A stretch of DNA of 64,000 nt from Pseudomonas fluorescens (GCF_902497995.1 NZ_CABVII010000024.1:36623-100622), one strand, 5' to 3'; shown: positions 8,401-15,898, counted from the stretch's first letter. Made by a program: numbers and translations. The notes: generated from the sequence alone by a model not told the origin.

Positions 8401-10043
8401 CAGCGTTCGAATTGGCCGACGGCGAGTGGACCGCCGAGCTGGTGCAAGACGGCAAAACCGCCGATGCCTTGGCCGTGCACCTGACCACGACCGGCGAAAG
8501 TTGGCAGGTCACTCAACGCCAAAGCCTGGACGTGGCCAGCGGTGATACGCCGCTGACCTTGCCCGCGGATGCGACGGATATTCGCTTGCGCCTGGATGAC
8601 AGTGCGCAAGCGCTGTTCCGTTCGGCACTCGACGATCTACTGAGTTATCCATACGGCGGCGTTGAACAGACCGCCAGCCGTTTGCTGCCATTGAGCATTG
8701 CCTATCCGACTTTATCGTCGAACCCCCGGATCCGTGATCGCTTGCGCCTGATCATGCAGAACAGCCGCCTGCGTCTGGTGCAAATGGCCGGGCCGTCGGC
8801 GAGCTTCACCTGGTGGGGGATGGATGGCGAGCCGGATGCGTTTCTCACCGCTTACGCCTATTACGCCGACTGGCACGCCAGCAAGGCGCTGGAACTGAGC
8901 CTGCCGCCGGAACATTGGCAGCGGGTATTGGAGGTCTATGCGAAACAGGCGAAGAACACGCCGCTGTTGCAGCGGGCGCTGATTGTGTCCTTCGCCAAAC
9001 AGATGCAACTGCCGGTGAGCACCTTGCTCAGCGGATTGATGGATGACCTGGCGAACGCCGGCGAGGGCAATGCCGCGAACCTGATGGACGATGGCGAGGA
9101 CAGCATCGTCATGAGCGCTCCGGATTCGGCGCTTGGGTTGGCCAGTGCTCGCGTGTTGACCGCGTCTTTGGCGCGCCAGGCGAAGGTCGATGTGCCGGAG
9201 GCTTTCACTCGGCAACTGGCGGATGCGCAACAGCGTCTGGACGTCAGTTCCCAGCCGTTTGCTGAAGCCTTGAATCTATCGCTGCAAGCCTTCGATCAGG
9301 CGCACGCTCAAGCACTGTTGCAGCGTTTGCTGCCACAACAATCGACGCTGGAGCGTGCCTTGGCGCTGACCTGGCTGCAACGCAGCATCGAGCAGGCATC
9401 GGCCGCCGTCGCACTGACGCCGGGTGAAGGCTGGAAGCAAGAGCGGGGCGCCACGGGTGAGGCTTATTGGGCGTGGCAGGGGACTTCGCCAGTGCCTGGG
9501 GTGTTGTCGCTTACTGGAGCGCAGGAGCGCCCGCTGCGAGCAGCTTTGAGCTTCCAGACCCGGCAAGCGCCGGTTGATCCGATGGCTGTGACCGTCACCC
9601 GTCGACTGTCGCGCCTGGTATCGGGTGACGAAGCCTTTACCTTCAAACTGGAAGCGGTGGGCAACAAGCCATTGTCCAGTGACAGCCTGTACCTCGATGA
9701 AGTGATCATCACCAGCAAAGCCGCGAAACCGCTGCGCTACGGCATGCTCGAAGTGCCGCTGCCACCGGGCGCGGACGTCGAGCGCACCACTTGGGGCATC
9801 AAGCTTGTCGGCAAGACTGGCAGCGAACCGAGTGCGCTGGAAAAAGCGCGTTTCGAGCCGGGGCAAATGGCTTACGCGATTCCGGTTGATGCGTTGAGCG
9901 GTGAACTGCGCCTGCGTCACTTGGTGCGCTTCTCGCAGAAAGGCCAGTTCAATCTGCCGCCGGTGCGTTTCACTCAGGTGTATGCGCCACAGCATCAGGC
10001 TCAGGAACAGAAACCGGCCCTTGGCCAGGCCACGGTGCACTGA
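5478..10043 (+). CDS. magD: Bacterial alpha-2-macroglobulin, thioester-less (YfaS/MagD type)
   Basis: Large periplasmic protein of about 1521 residues (MIGARMLRFLPLLLVLVLPF... signal sequence). Bacterial macroglobulins are thought to trap attacking proteases. The middle and C-terminal parts show MG-domain blocks (YAFTDRPLYRPGDWV; ADVNVTVLDATG) and the A2M block LVTDANGKTRFTFKMPDSLTRWR. At the thioester site, where the other class has CxEQ, this protein reads YPYGGVEQTAS near residues 1057-1067, with Gly1061 in the Cys position. It therefore belongs to the thioester-lacking class. The start at ATG 5478 overlaps the upstream stop (ATGA); the same frame is open further upstream but lacks a signal sequence there. 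Confidence 0.93.
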   Translation: MIGARMLRFLPLLLVLVLPFSAVYAEDTVEPSGYSPLAGESFFLLADSSFASDEQAMVRLEAPGRDYRRFRMEPYGGADIRVYRIDKPLDFLKRQKNLHRVVSDGQFKGEGLSNTLAYLWDNWYRKSRRVMQRAFSYESRKQVTEEVPELKMGTAIAAPTPYDAQPQFALIPGLPVISQFRYPLWQAQPIQPPAGVNLAGSSSEFVSVAPGNVYIPLGKLKPGLYLVEALIGKYRATTMVFVSNTVAVSKIAGDELVVWAARKHQGSSVSKVNVLWTDGLGVMSSGATDADGLLRLKHVSPERSFVIGEDEEGGVFVSENFYYDSEIYDTKLYAFTDRPLYRPGDWVSLKIVGREFRNARDSVQPTAADVNVTVLDATGTALQSLALKLDSRSGTQGRFQLPDNAVAGGYELRFSYKDQAYSSAFRVAEYIKPHFEIALNQAKQDYRTGEPVKGSLVLLYPDGKPVANARLSLNLRAQQLSMVDNELQYLGQFPVELTSTELTTDAKGSATLELPAAEKPSRYMLTVFASDGAAYRVKTTKEILIDRGAASFSLRAPQRFSAVGDKVAFSYLHEGGSEQSKTVTPSSYEWVRLEDQSTGEGQLAATDKGFTLAFERPGTYNLALKDDQGRIVGANGHSVTGDGVKAVPGTVEIVLDKPEYNAGDEALALITFPEPVSDALLSLERDKVEATALLSKGDDWLKMEKLSDTQYRARIPVKDTFAPNLTFSVLYTKGGQYSFQNAGIKVVAPQIDVAITTDKESYQPGDTVSVDLTTQFAGKPIPAHLTVSVVDEMVYALQPEVAPGIDQFFYHPRRNNVRTSASLSFISYDVALPGSPGAPGTANRSERGVKVLERPRREDVDTAAWQPELVTDANGKTRFTFKMPDSLTRWRITARAIADDGQVGQKKQFVRSEKPLYLKWSGPTRFRRGDTPDLGVFAFSQAAKPVAAELVIHYGGTERRVPVTLNNGINYLPLPAFELADGEWTAELVQDGKTADALAVHLTTTGESWQVTQRQSLDVASGDTPLTLPADATDIRLRLDDSAQALFRSALDDLLSYPYGGVEQTASRLLPLSIAYPTLSSNPRIRDRLRLIMQNSRLRLVQMAGPSASFTWWGMDGEPDAFLTAYAYYADWHASKALELSLPPEHWQRVLEVYAKQAKNTPLLQRALIVSFAKQMQLPVSTLLSGLMDDLANAGEGNAANLMDDGEDSIVMSAPDSALGLASARVLTASLARQAKVDVPEAFTRQLADAQQRLDVSSQPFAEALNLSLQAFDQAHAQALLQRLLPQQSTLERALALTWLQRSIEQASAAVALTPGEGWKQERGATGEAYWAWQGTSPVPGVLSLTGAQERPLRAALSFQTRQAPVDPMAVTVTRRLSRLVSGDEAFTFKLEAVGNKPLSSDSLYLDEVIITSKAAKPLRYGMLEVPLPPGADVERTTWGIKLVGKTGSEPSALEKARFEPGQMAYAIPVDALSGELRLRHLVRFSQKGQFNLPPVRFTQVYAPQHQAQEQKPALGQATVH

Positions 10044-10044
10044 G

Positions 10045-11664
10045 ATGATCCGGCCTCGGGTCTGGTTACTGCTGTGCTTGATCCCTGCGCTGGCAACTGC
10101 GCAGGACGAGCCGCTGCGCCTGGGCTTCAAGGGTGAACTGCTTTCCTTGAACCGGACTCGGGTGATCTCCCGTGAGCCATTGCCGTCCGGGTTGGAAACC
10201 CCGCTGGGCAGTGTGTGGAAGCTGTTCGTTTACGGCTGGCTGGTGGATACCGGCGCGCGTGAACCGGCTTATGAATGTCGCGGGCAGTCGAAAGAGGAAG
10301 TGTATTGCTGCACGTCGGGCGGCAAGATTGAGCGCGATCAGGCGCTGGTGAAATCCTGCGGGTTGTATTTTGAACCTGGGCGATTGGGCATCACAGGCGT
10401 TGAGTGGCGCCAGTATTGGCAGGCGCGCCAGGCACCGCAATGGTTGCTGGACTTGCCGGCGTTGCAGCCTGCCACTCGGGTTTCAGTGAATGAATTGTTG
10501 CAGGCGCTGAGCATGATGCCGGCGCAGGAACAGGCGCGGCGGGTATTGCTCGATGTGGTTTTGACCGCCGCCGATGGCAATGTCGTGGGTGAGCTCGGCG
10601 GCCGGTTGCGGGTGAAAACCTGGAGTTGGCTGGACGATCAGGATCCTGCGTCGCGCCAGGGTGGTTTTGCCGGGTGGTTGGCGGATGGAACGCCGGTCTG
10701 GGCCGGTGGCCGAGGAACCAGTCAGAGGGTGCTGCGTAATTACAGCGAGGCACTGTCTTCGGTGTTGCCCGTCGCGTGGCCAGCAGACGCGGGGCGTTGC
10801 GTCGAGGTCAGCCTGTTTTCGCGCTATCCGATCGGACGCGTTCTCGCGGGGGATCGGGTGGTTGAGTCCGGGCCTATGCAGGGCGACTACCGGGTCGAAT
10901 TCGCCAACGGTAACCACCTCGATATCCACAGCGACGGCGAACTCTTTTTGCTCAAGGACAAGTTGGTCGCCCGCCTGGACCGCGAAGAATACGTCGCCCG
11001 CGTCCTGCAGCGCGAAGCCAAAGCCGAACCCGCCGAAGCTGCCAAGGCCCTGGCCGTCGCCATCCGCACCTACCTCCTGCAAAACGCCACCCGCCATGGC
11101 GACTGCCTGAGCATAGACGACAGCAGCAGTCGCCAGCGCGTCGCCCCACGCCCGGCCACCGCCGAGTCACGCAATATCGCCGCCTGGACCAGCGACCTGG
11201 TCCTCGCCGGCAGCATCGTCACCTACCACTCCGACCAGCCCGGCCCGGACCAACTCTCCTGGCAACAAGCCGTGGAACAAGCCAACGCCGGCCAACGCTA
11301 CGACGCCATCCTGCTGCACGCCTACCCGCGCGCCAGTCTCAGTCGCTGGGACAATCCCGTTGCCTCCTGCGAGGCATTGCCGGCCGCTCAGGACTGGCTA
11401 CAAAAACAGCGCCGCAGCTGGCGCCAACGCCTCGAAAGCGAAACCGGCTACAACGAAGCCAGCACCTTCGCCGTCTGTCGCCTCACCTTCGGCCGGCCCC
11501 ATGTCGACCGCGAACGCCAGCGCATTTACGTGCGCGGTGTACTGTCGTTGCAAGACCGTCTCGACCTGACCCACGAGTACCTGCACCTGGCCTTCGAAGC
11601 GCACCCCAACGGCCAGGATGAAACCTACATCGAAGGGCTCGCCCGCCACCTCTTGCTGGAATAG
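10045..11664 (+). CDS. magE: DUF2300 (YfaQ-like) secreted protein with SxxK, SpoIID-like and HExxH segments
   Basis: 539-residue secreted protein (signal MIRPRVWLLLCLIPALATAQ). Three segments stand out. Residues 52-64 read TPLGSVWKLFVYG, an SxxK motif as in penicillin-binding proteins, followed by KSCGLYF near 103-109, reminiscent of the second PBP motif. Residues about 313-370 resemble the SpoIID core (REEYVARVLQREA, AKALAVAIRTYLL). Near residue 510 is HEYLHLAFEAHP with downstream ETYIEG, a zincin-like HExxH...E. Family membership rests on operon position and these blocks; any enzymatic activity is inference. It begins one base after the macroglobulin stop. Confidence 0.8.
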   Translation: MIRPRVWLLLCLIPALATAQDEPLRLGFKGELLSLNRTRVISREPLPSGLETPLGSVWKLFVYGWLVDTGAREPAYECRGQSKEEVYCCTSGGKIERDQALVKSCGLYFEPGRLGITGVEWRQYWQARQAPQWLLDLPALQPATRVSVNELLQALSMMPAQEQARRVLLDVVLTAADGNVVGELGGRLRVKTWSWLDDQDPASRQGGFAGWLADGTPVWAGGRGTSQRVLRNYSEALSSVLPVAWPADAGRCVEVSLFSRYPIGRVLAGDRVVESGPMQGDYRVEFANGNHLDIHSDGELFLLKDKLVARLDREEYVARVLQREAKAEPAEAAKALAVAIRTYLLQNATRHGDCLSIDDSSSRQRVAPRPATAESRNIAAWTSDLVLAGSIVTYHSDQPGPDQLSWQQAVEQANAGQRYDAILLHAYPRASLSRWDNPVASCEALPAAQDWLQKQRRSWRQRLESETGYNEASTFAVCRLTFGRPHVDRERQRIYVRGVLSLQDRLDLTHEYLHLAFEAHPNGQDETYIEGLARHLLLE

Positions 11665-11667
11665 ACC

Positions 11668-12483
11668 ATGAAACTCCGATATCCACAGGGCTTGCTGTTC
11701 CTTTACGCCTGTTGCGTATTGCCGATGACGATAGCCGCCGACGCCGCGGTCAAACTCGACACGCCGATGGGTGGCTGGCGTACCGGTGCACCTGAAGGTG
11801 AAGGCGAAAATTTTCGCCAGGTCGTCAACTACCCCGCGTCCTCGGTGAACACCCCGGTCGGGCAGGCCAACACCGCCCGCATCACCGGCCAGATCAAAGC
11901 CACGCCCAAATCCGATGAACCCGGCCGGTTGATCGTCAATGGCGTCAGCATGCCGCTGAAGATCGACCCCGCTGGCCGGTTTGATCGACCGTTCTCATTT
12001 CCCAACGGCAGCAACAGCGTTGAAGTGCGCAGCCCTGACGGCCAGCAACGCCATCGCACGCAGTTCCTCAACACCAGCGGCGGTGCCACTGCGGCCAAAT
12101 TGCGGGTGCTACTGGCATGGGACAGCGATGGCACGGATCTGGATCTGCACCTGATAACCCCGGATGGCGCGCACATCTGGTACGGCGATCGCGTCGTCCC
12201 CAATGGTGCGGCGCTGGATGTCGACGTGACGACAGGCTACGGCCCGGAAATCTTCGCCATGCCGGCGCCGATCAAGGGGCAATATTTGGTGTACGTGAAT
12301 TACTTCGGGGGCGGGTATCGCAGTGATGTGGAAGGACAGGAAGACGCGGTTCAGCCACTGACGACGGCGCAGGTGACGGTGATTACGGAGGAAGGGACGC
12401 CGAACGAGAAGATGGAGACGTTCCTGGTGCCAATGCGGGCGGTGGGGGAGTTGACGTTGGTTAAGGGGTTTAGTTATCCGTGA
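11668..12483 (+). CDS. magF: DUF2135 (YfaP-like) periplasmic protein, last gene of the macroglobulin operon
   Basis: 271-residue secreted paralogue of the operon's first gene. Conserved blocks: PMGGWRTG after the signal peptide, SNSVEVRSPDG, WDSDGTDLDLHLITPDGAH, GYGPEIFAMPAPIKGQYLVYVNYFGGG and a C-terminal EKMETFLVPMRAVGELTLV. It starts 3 bp after the DUF2300 stop. Its final 39 bases form the left copy of a 41-bp direct repeat whose second copy lies 1.5 kb downstream, so the stop region has been duplicated by an insertion or recombination event. Confidence 0.82.
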   Translation: MKLRYPQGLLFLYACCVLPMTIAADAAVKLDTPMGGWRTGAPEGEGENFRQVVNYPASSVNTPVGQANTARITGQIKATPKSDEPGRLIVNGVSMPLKIDPAGRFDRPFSFPNGSNSVEVRSPDGQQRHRTQFLNTSGGATAAKLRVLLAWDSDGTDLDLHLITPDGAHIWYGDRVVPNGAALDVDVTTGYGPEIFAMPAPIKGQYLVYVNYFGGGYRSDVEGQEDAVQPLTTAQVTVITEEGTPNEKMETFLVPMRAVGELTLVKGFSYP

Positions 12484-12485
12484 GG
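12445..12485. repeat. Left copy of a 41-bp direct repeat (end of the DUF2135 gene)
   Basis: Bases 12445-12485 are identical to 13991-14031. This copy covers the last codons and stop of the DUF2135 gene plus two bases. After it comes CTCAG; after the right copy comes GGGTCTCAG, so similarity resumes after a short indel. The two copies bracket a leftward nuclease gene and gene fragments, as expected for the boundaries of an inserted cassette. Confidence 0.9.
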
Positions 12486-12576
12486 CTCAGATACAGCGAA
12501 CGCAGCTTTGCATTACATAGACTCACCCGATCGAGCCACTTGCCACTCCATTACAGGGGTTTATAGATCTGTTCGG

Positions 12577-13632
12577 TCAGTCATCCTCCATGGAGTCGTC
12601 ATCACTTGCCAGCTCGCGCTCGATCTGTTCAATGCTGGGCAGGCTGGTTTGCAGCTCTGCCGGCAGGGATTCCACCAATTGGTATTCGGCCACGCCAATG
12701 GGGCGGGCGTTATCACGCAGGGCATATTCGGCCACTACCTTGTTCTTGCTCTTACACAGAAGAAGGCCGATGGTCGGGCCGTCCTGCGGATGCTTGAGCT
12801 GGGCATCTACTGCGGTGAGGTAAAAGCTCAGTTGACCCAAATGCTCTGGCTTGAACTTGCCAGACTTGAGTTCGATTGCCACATAGCAGCGTAGTTTCAG
12901 GTGATAAAACAGCAGGTCGATGAAGAGCTCGTCGCCGCCTACATCCAGCAGCACTTGCTGGCCGACGAAGGCAAAGCCTGCACCTAGTTCCAGTAAGAAC
13001 TCGGTGACATGCTTGACCAGAGCGTTTTCGATCTCGCGCTCCTGGGCATCAAGAGTCAAACCGAGGAAGTCGAAACGGTACGGGTCTTTCAGTGATTCGC
13101 GAGCCAGATCGGACTGCGGTTTGGGCAAGTGACTATCGAAGTTACTGACTGCATTGCCGCTTCGCTCCAGCAGACGGGTCTCGATCTGCATTACTAAAAT
13201 GTTGCGCGACCAGTTGTGCTCGATGGCCTGGGCGGCGTACCAGCAGCGGGTTTGCGGGCTGGGCAATTTGTCCAGCAGCGCTAACTGGTGATACCAAGGC
13301 AATTGTGCAAGCACCTCTTGCACAAATTTTGCGTCCGGCCACGCTTCGGCAAACGCGCGCATGTATTTGAGGTTGCGTGGGGAAAACCCTTTCATATCAG
13401 GAAAGGCTGCGCGCAAATCCTGAGCCAGGCGGTCGATTACCTTGGTACCCCAACCCTGTTGTGCCTGCCGAGACAAAATATACTGACCGATCTGCCAGTA
13501 GAGCAGCACTAGTTCGCGGTTCACCGCCAGAGTGGCGCGCTGCTGGGCATTATGGATGCGGCCTTTGAGGTCGGCCAGCCAATCTCCATAGCCTTCGGGC
13601 GGCATGGTCATGCTAGCAGGGGTATCGCTCAT
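12577..13632 (-). CDS. DUF1016 (YhcG-type) PDDEXK nuclease family protein
   Basis: 351-residue protein with the two DUF1016 halves. The N-terminal half reads ELVLLYWQIGQYI and WGTKVIDRLAQDLRAAFPDMKGFS. The C-terminal PDDEXK nuclease-like domain has FIDLLFYHLKLRCYVAIELK, carrying the D...ExK catalytic pattern. These proteins often sit beside type I restriction genes and in defence islands. Here the gene lies between 41-bp direct repeats and points opposite to the macroglobulin operon. No hsdRMS genes are present, so it is either an orphan or a remnant of a larger island. The ATG overlaps the stop of a short upstream frame by ATGA. Confidence 0.9.
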   Translation of the reverse strand: MSDTPASMTMPPEGYGDWLADLKGRIHNAQQRATLAVNRELVLLYWQIGQYILSRQAQQGWGTKVIDRLAQDLRAAFPDMKGFSPRNLKYMRAFAEAWPDAKFVQEVLAQLPWYHQLALLDKLPSPQTRCWYAAQAIEHNWSRNILVMQIETRLLERSGNAVSNFDSHLPKPQSDLARESLKDPYRFDFLGLTLDAQEREIENALVKHVTEFLLELGAGFAFVGQQVLLDVGGDELFIDLLFYHLKLRCYVAIELKSGKFKPEHLGQLSFYLTAVDAQLKHPQDGPTIGLLLCKSKNKVVAEYALRDNARPIGVAEYQLVESLPAELQTSLPSIEQIERELASDDDSMEDD

Positions 13633-13712
13633 GCTTTTTTCCCTTGTGGCTTTTTCGGCGCGGACTCGTTTGCCGTCATCTCGGAGTAGAGGTCAATAGA
13701 AGGCGAGGCCAT
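13629..13712 (-). other. Short open frame coupled to the DUF1016 gene (possible 3' remnant)
   Basis: A 27-codon frame (MASPSIDLYSEM... ending KKPQGKKA) stops at TGA 13629-13631, overlapping the DUF1016 start codon. The same frame stays open upstream to a TAA near 13800 without a good start. The tight overlap looks like an operon junction, so this may be the 3' tail of a lost upstream gene rather than a functional small gene. I recognise no family. Confidence 0.3.
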
Positions 13713-13881
13713 AAAAAAGCGCCGAGCGAATGGGAGCACTCTGCACCGATCCAAACGGTGGGCTGCTAAATCCAATTCTGATTTGGCAGTGACGGTCGAA
13801 GATTAGTCAGCGCATTTATCAGGCGCAAGCAGGTTGGACTTTCAAGGAAATTTCCTTCAAAAGAAATAGAAGCTTCTTACT

Positions 13882-13990
13882 TTAAAGCCTATCGAATCGC
13901 TCATCGGCGGCGACCGCCATCGCATAGCTTTCAATTTGTGCTTTTACCTCAAGGTCGATTTTCTGTGATGGACGCTTCAGCTCTACGACA
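13882..13990 (-). pseudogene. 3' fragment of a lost gene (nuclease-like VVELKRP segment)
   Basis: Read leftward from 13990, the frame gives VVELKRPSQKID, then QIESYAMAVAADERF and a TAA at 13882-13884. The pattern ExK followed by QIExYAxAVAxDERF is familiar from C-terminal nuclease-like modules of large ATP-binding or restriction-type proteins. The fragment begins exactly where the right 41-bp repeat ends, so the body of its gene is missing. It is debris marking a recombination junction. Confidence 0.65.
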
Positions 13991-14031
13991 GGGGAGTTGA
14001 CGTTGGTTAAGGGGTTTAGTTATCCGTGAGG
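13991..14031. repeat. Right copy of the 41-bp direct repeat
   Basis: Identical to 12445-12485. It reproduces the 3' end of the DUF2135 gene, including its stop, but is detached from the rest of that gene. It directly abuts the truncated VVELKRP fragment on its left. Either a cassette entered at the gene end with target duplication, or an island attached at an att-like site and later shrank. Confidence 0.9.
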
Positions 14032-14063
14032 GGGTCTCAGCAGGGTTGCTGATTGACGCTCAC

Positions 14064-14213
14064 AAGCTACAAATTTCGATTTCATGGATAATTTTGTAGC
14101 TTTCAAGCCACAAAGTTGACTGTTGATGAAAATCACAATCGATGTTGCGATTTTTGTGTCTTAGGGGCTACAGTAATCGAAAAATTGACGATTATTGATG
14201 CTCAGGGGCTACA
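14064..14213 (+). promoter_or_regulatory. Repeated GCTACA operator-like sites upstream of hipB
   Basis: AAGCTACAAA (14064-14073) and its inverse TTTGTAGCTT (14093-14102) form a 10-bp inverted repeat, followed by AAGCCACAAA (14105-14114). AGGGGCTACA then occurs twice, at 14163-14172 and 14204-14213, the second just before the hipB start. Repeated operator half-sites are usual where a HipB-type antitoxin represses its own operon. Binding is inferred from repetition and position. Confidence 0.55.
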
Positions 14214-14214
14214 A

Positions 14215-14478
14215 ATGACGACTCTGTTTGATGTTGCCGATATGTTGAAGCAGGCCCGAGGTAAAGCCCGCTTGAGTCAGGAAGCCTTGGCTAAACGTGC
14301 TGGCGTATCCCGTTCGACCGTGGCGCGCATGGAAACCATGTCTAAAGGCGATATGAGCGTCTCGGCATTCGTTCGCCTGTTGGAAGCGGCCGGGTATGAC
14401 TTGAAGCTGGTGAAGGCCGGACATGAGCGTACCGTTGAAGACATCCTGGCCGAGCAGCGCTCCGGAGTTTCTGAATAA
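14215..14478 (+). CDS. hipB: HipB-like XRE-family antitoxin
   Basis: 87-residue helix-turn-helix protein: MTTLFDVADMLKQARGKARL, then SQEALAKRAGVSRSTVARMET as the HTH. It overlaps the hipA start by 1 bp (TAATG), the classic antitoxin-toxin coupling. An upstream in-frame ATG at 14116 exists, but ATG 14215 has AGGGG just upstream and matches the length of HipB proteins. Likely autoregulates through the GCTACA repeats upstream. Confidence 0.85.
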   Translation: MTTLFDVADMLKQARGKARLSQEALAKRAGVSRSTVARMETMSKGDMSVSAFVRLLEAAGYDLKLVKAGHERTVEDILAEQRSGVSE

Positions 14479-15818
14479 TGATTTTAGATGTCCATGTCAG
14501 CGCAAGAACCGTCGCCAAACTCTACCGAGAGCGCGATGAGTACATCTTGAAGTACTTGCCTGGGACGGAAAATGGGGACTTCGCCAGCTTGGCGTTGCCT
14601 GTTCGGGAGGAGCCTTGGCGGTGGCCCCGCGATCTGTTCCCGTTTTTTCGACAGAATTTGCCTGAGGGATATTTGCTAGGGGTAATCCGTGAGGAATTTG
14701 GCGCATTGCTCGACGGCACCGACCTTTCATTGCTGGCTGTAATCGGTGGCGCCGGGATTGGGCGGGTGACCGTCACGCCTGAAGGCGTCGCGCCGGGCGC
14801 CGAAATGGAGCCCTTGGAAATTGACCAATTGTTGACCGCCGAAAACACCACAGAACATTTTGCTGCACTGGTGCGACGTTACGCACGAGCGGCGATATCG
14901 GGTGTAGTACCTAAATTCATCGCGACAGATATCAAACATCACGATTTTCCTTTGGGCAAACCCACCCTGCGTACTGGTTTTCACATCATCAAAGGCTCGG
15001 ATGACACGACACCCTACCTGGGCTTCAACGAGTTCTACACCATGCGTGTGCTAGAGCGATTGCAGGTCGTACCGGTAGCCACCTGCAGCATGTCGGACGA
15101 TGGACGAATATTGGTAGTGGATCGTTTCGACGTCGATGAACACGGCCAGCCGCTCTGTGGGTTGGAAGATGCGTGTGGATTGTTGGGGCTTCCGCCTCAT
15201 GAGAAATACGCAACCACCACCGAACGAGTATGGAACGCCACTCGCCCTTACATACCCGGAGACCGGCTACGGGAGCAGCGTGAGCACTTCGGTTGGCACA
15301 TTTTGGCGAACTACGTGGTGCGAAACGCCGACTGTCATGCCAAAAACATCGCGCTCTATTACACCTCGCGAGCCGACGTCGCGTTCACACCAATCTATGA
15401 CTTGGTAACCACTCAGGCTTATCCCCGCTTCGCCTCGAATCCCCCAGGTTTATCTGTGGGCGGTCGGCAGACCTGGACGCCGGGCCGCACGCTCGAGATC
15501 TTCTTCAATGGTGTTTTGGGGATTCCCCCGCGTCAGTACGCCATGATGGTCGAGCAACTGTGCGAGTCGGCTATCACCGTGGGAAAAGAAGTGATCGAAG
15601 CCGCGAAAAACGAACCTGCCTGGCGTGATGTGGCTAAACACATGGTGCACGCCTGGAACGAAGGCATGGAAACGTTACGGAGTTCGAAAGCGGCTCCGCA
15701 TTTTCGAGGGTTGGATACCGCCATTACGGAGGCGGGGTTCTCAGTCCCGCGAGCGGCAGAAAGCAGTCGAGTACAGATTGGCCGTTCCGAGTTGTTGGCG
15801 CCGAGAAAACGCAGGTAA
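14478..15818 (+). CDS. hipA: HipA-like serine/threonine kinase toxin
   Basis: 446-residue HipA-fold protein. The N-terminal region has PFFRQNLPEGYLL, a HipA_N hallmark. The kinase core carries GVVPKFIA, HIIKGSDD (ATP-binding lysine), the catalytic loop NADCHAKNIALYY near residue 283 and YDLV for metal binding. HipA toxins phosphorylate aminoacyl-tRNA synthetases and cause growth arrest; the target here cannot be read from sequence. Translationally coupled to hipB. The gene ends 9 bp from the truncated relE remnant on the other strand. Confidence 0.88.
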   Translation: MILDVHVSARTVAKLYRERDEYILKYLPGTENGDFASLALPVREEPWRWPRDLFPFFRQNLPEGYLLGVIREEFGALLDGTDLSLLAVIGGAGIGRVTVTPEGVAPGAEMEPLEIDQLLTAENTTEHFAALVRRYARAAISGVVPKFIATDIKHHDFPLGKPTLRTGFHIIKGSDDTTPYLGFNEFYTMRVLERLQVVPVATCSMSDDGRILVVDRFDVDEHGQPLCGLEDACGLLGLPPHEKYATTTERVWNATRPYIPGDRLREQREHFGWHILANYVVRNADCHAKNIALYYTSRADVAFTPIYDLVTTQAYPRFASNPPGLSVGGRQTWTPGRTLEIFFNGVLGIPPRQYAMMVEQLCESAITVGKEVIEAAKNEPAWRDVAKHMVHAWNEGMETLRSSKAAPHFRGLDTAITEAGFSVPRAAESSRVQIGRSELLAPRKRR

Positions 15819-15826
15819 ACCCCGTA

Positions 15827-15898
15827 TCAGGCAATACTCGACTGACCCAATGCTGAGGGTATTGATCGGCTAGGATCAAACTCGAGGCTATAGGTCAT
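15827..15898 (-). pseudogene. relE toxin remnant (first codons only)
   Basis: Starting at ATG 15898 (read leftward) the frame gives MTYSLEFD, the typical start of RelE-family toxins, then leaves the family after about eight codons and stops at 15827. It overlaps the end of the relB frame as relE usually does. The toxin has therefore been cut off near 15875, close to the 3' end of hipA. Confidence 0.6.

Noticed and set aside
12486..13990. The DUF1016 cassette considered as an insertion sequence
   Set aside because: No transposase and no terminal inverted repeats are present; the flanking direct repeats are far longer than a normal target duplication and equal a gene end.
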